Shown here: positions 5,853 through 5,881 of the stretch, one piece after another | How positions within the stretch are numbered: position 1 is the stretch's first letter | Layout of the letters: each line of letters opens with the position of its first letter | NCBI GenBank assembly: GCA_019309685.1 | Contig: JAFDFT010000291.1 | Location: forward strand, 1-5,881 | DNA: 5,881 nucleotides | Reading direction: 5' to 3' | Source of the DNA: Deltaproteobacteria bacterium | GTDB lineage: Bacteria; Desulfobacterota; Desulfobacteria; Desulfobacterales; JAABPS01 | Notes under the pieces: generated by a model | What the model saw: the letters and a program-made list of their open reading frames with translations, nothing else | The model's database searches: none | Told to the model about the DNA's origin: nothing | Translations under genes and position numbers: made by a program

Positions 5853-5881
5853 GGGGACGATGGTGAACATTTAAAAATTGT

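Noticed and set aside
5821..5881. Integron attC-like or mobile-element end
   Set aside because: The paired arms TCACCA/TGGTGA and the UUCG stem are better explained as a terminator; no GTTRRRY/RYYYAAC core sites are visible.

Overview
The window suggests a strictly anaerobic, medium-GC bacterium. A sulfate-reducing or syntrophic Desulfobacterota relative is my best guess, inferred from a tungsten-type aldehyde:ferredoxin oxidoreductase, a paired acyl-CoA dehydrogenase system and AT-rich spacers full of ACACGGATT-type decamer repeats. No marker gene fixes the taxonomy.

Layout, all genes on the + strand. (1) Bases 1-819 hold the 3' part of an acyl-CoA dehydrogenase cut by the window edge. (2) Bases 871-2013 hold a second, divergent acyl-CoA dehydrogenase, 51 bases downstream and very probably in the same operon; the pair looks like the large and small subunits of a heteromeric enzyme. 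(3) Bases 2014-2686 are a long non-coding spacer. Its first half (2024-2343) is a composite element of tandem ACACGGATT-like decamers in opposing orientations around four perfect hairpins. Its second half is an AT-rich leader with a dyad, a direct repeat and a weak promoter candidate. (4) Bases 2687-5692 encode a single 1001-residue protein. (5) Bases 5693-5881 are a non-coding tail with a probable terminator.

The 1001-residue protein is the highlight. Residues ~1-555 are a complete aldehyde:ferredoxin oxidoreductase (AOR), and residues ~556-1001 are a complete PLP-dependent lyase that resembles sphingosine-1-phosphate (S1P) lyase closely, joined almost without a linker. S1P lyase releases a long-chain aldehyde by retro-aldol cleavage, and AOR oxidises aldehydes to acids while reducing ferredoxin. 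The fusion therefore reads as one enzyme that makes and immediately consumes a reactive aldehyde, a job done by a separate aldehyde dehydrogenase in eukaryotic sphingolipid breakdown. The upstream acyl-CoA dehydrogenases would fit beta-oxidation of the resulting acid once activated to a CoA ester, although no CoA ligase or ferredoxin gene is visible. A family-typical His of the lyase (in N-P-L-H) is Gln here, so the substrate may not be S1P itself; a sulfonated or unphosphorylated amino-alcohol lipid is possible. I know of no description of this fusion, but could not search.
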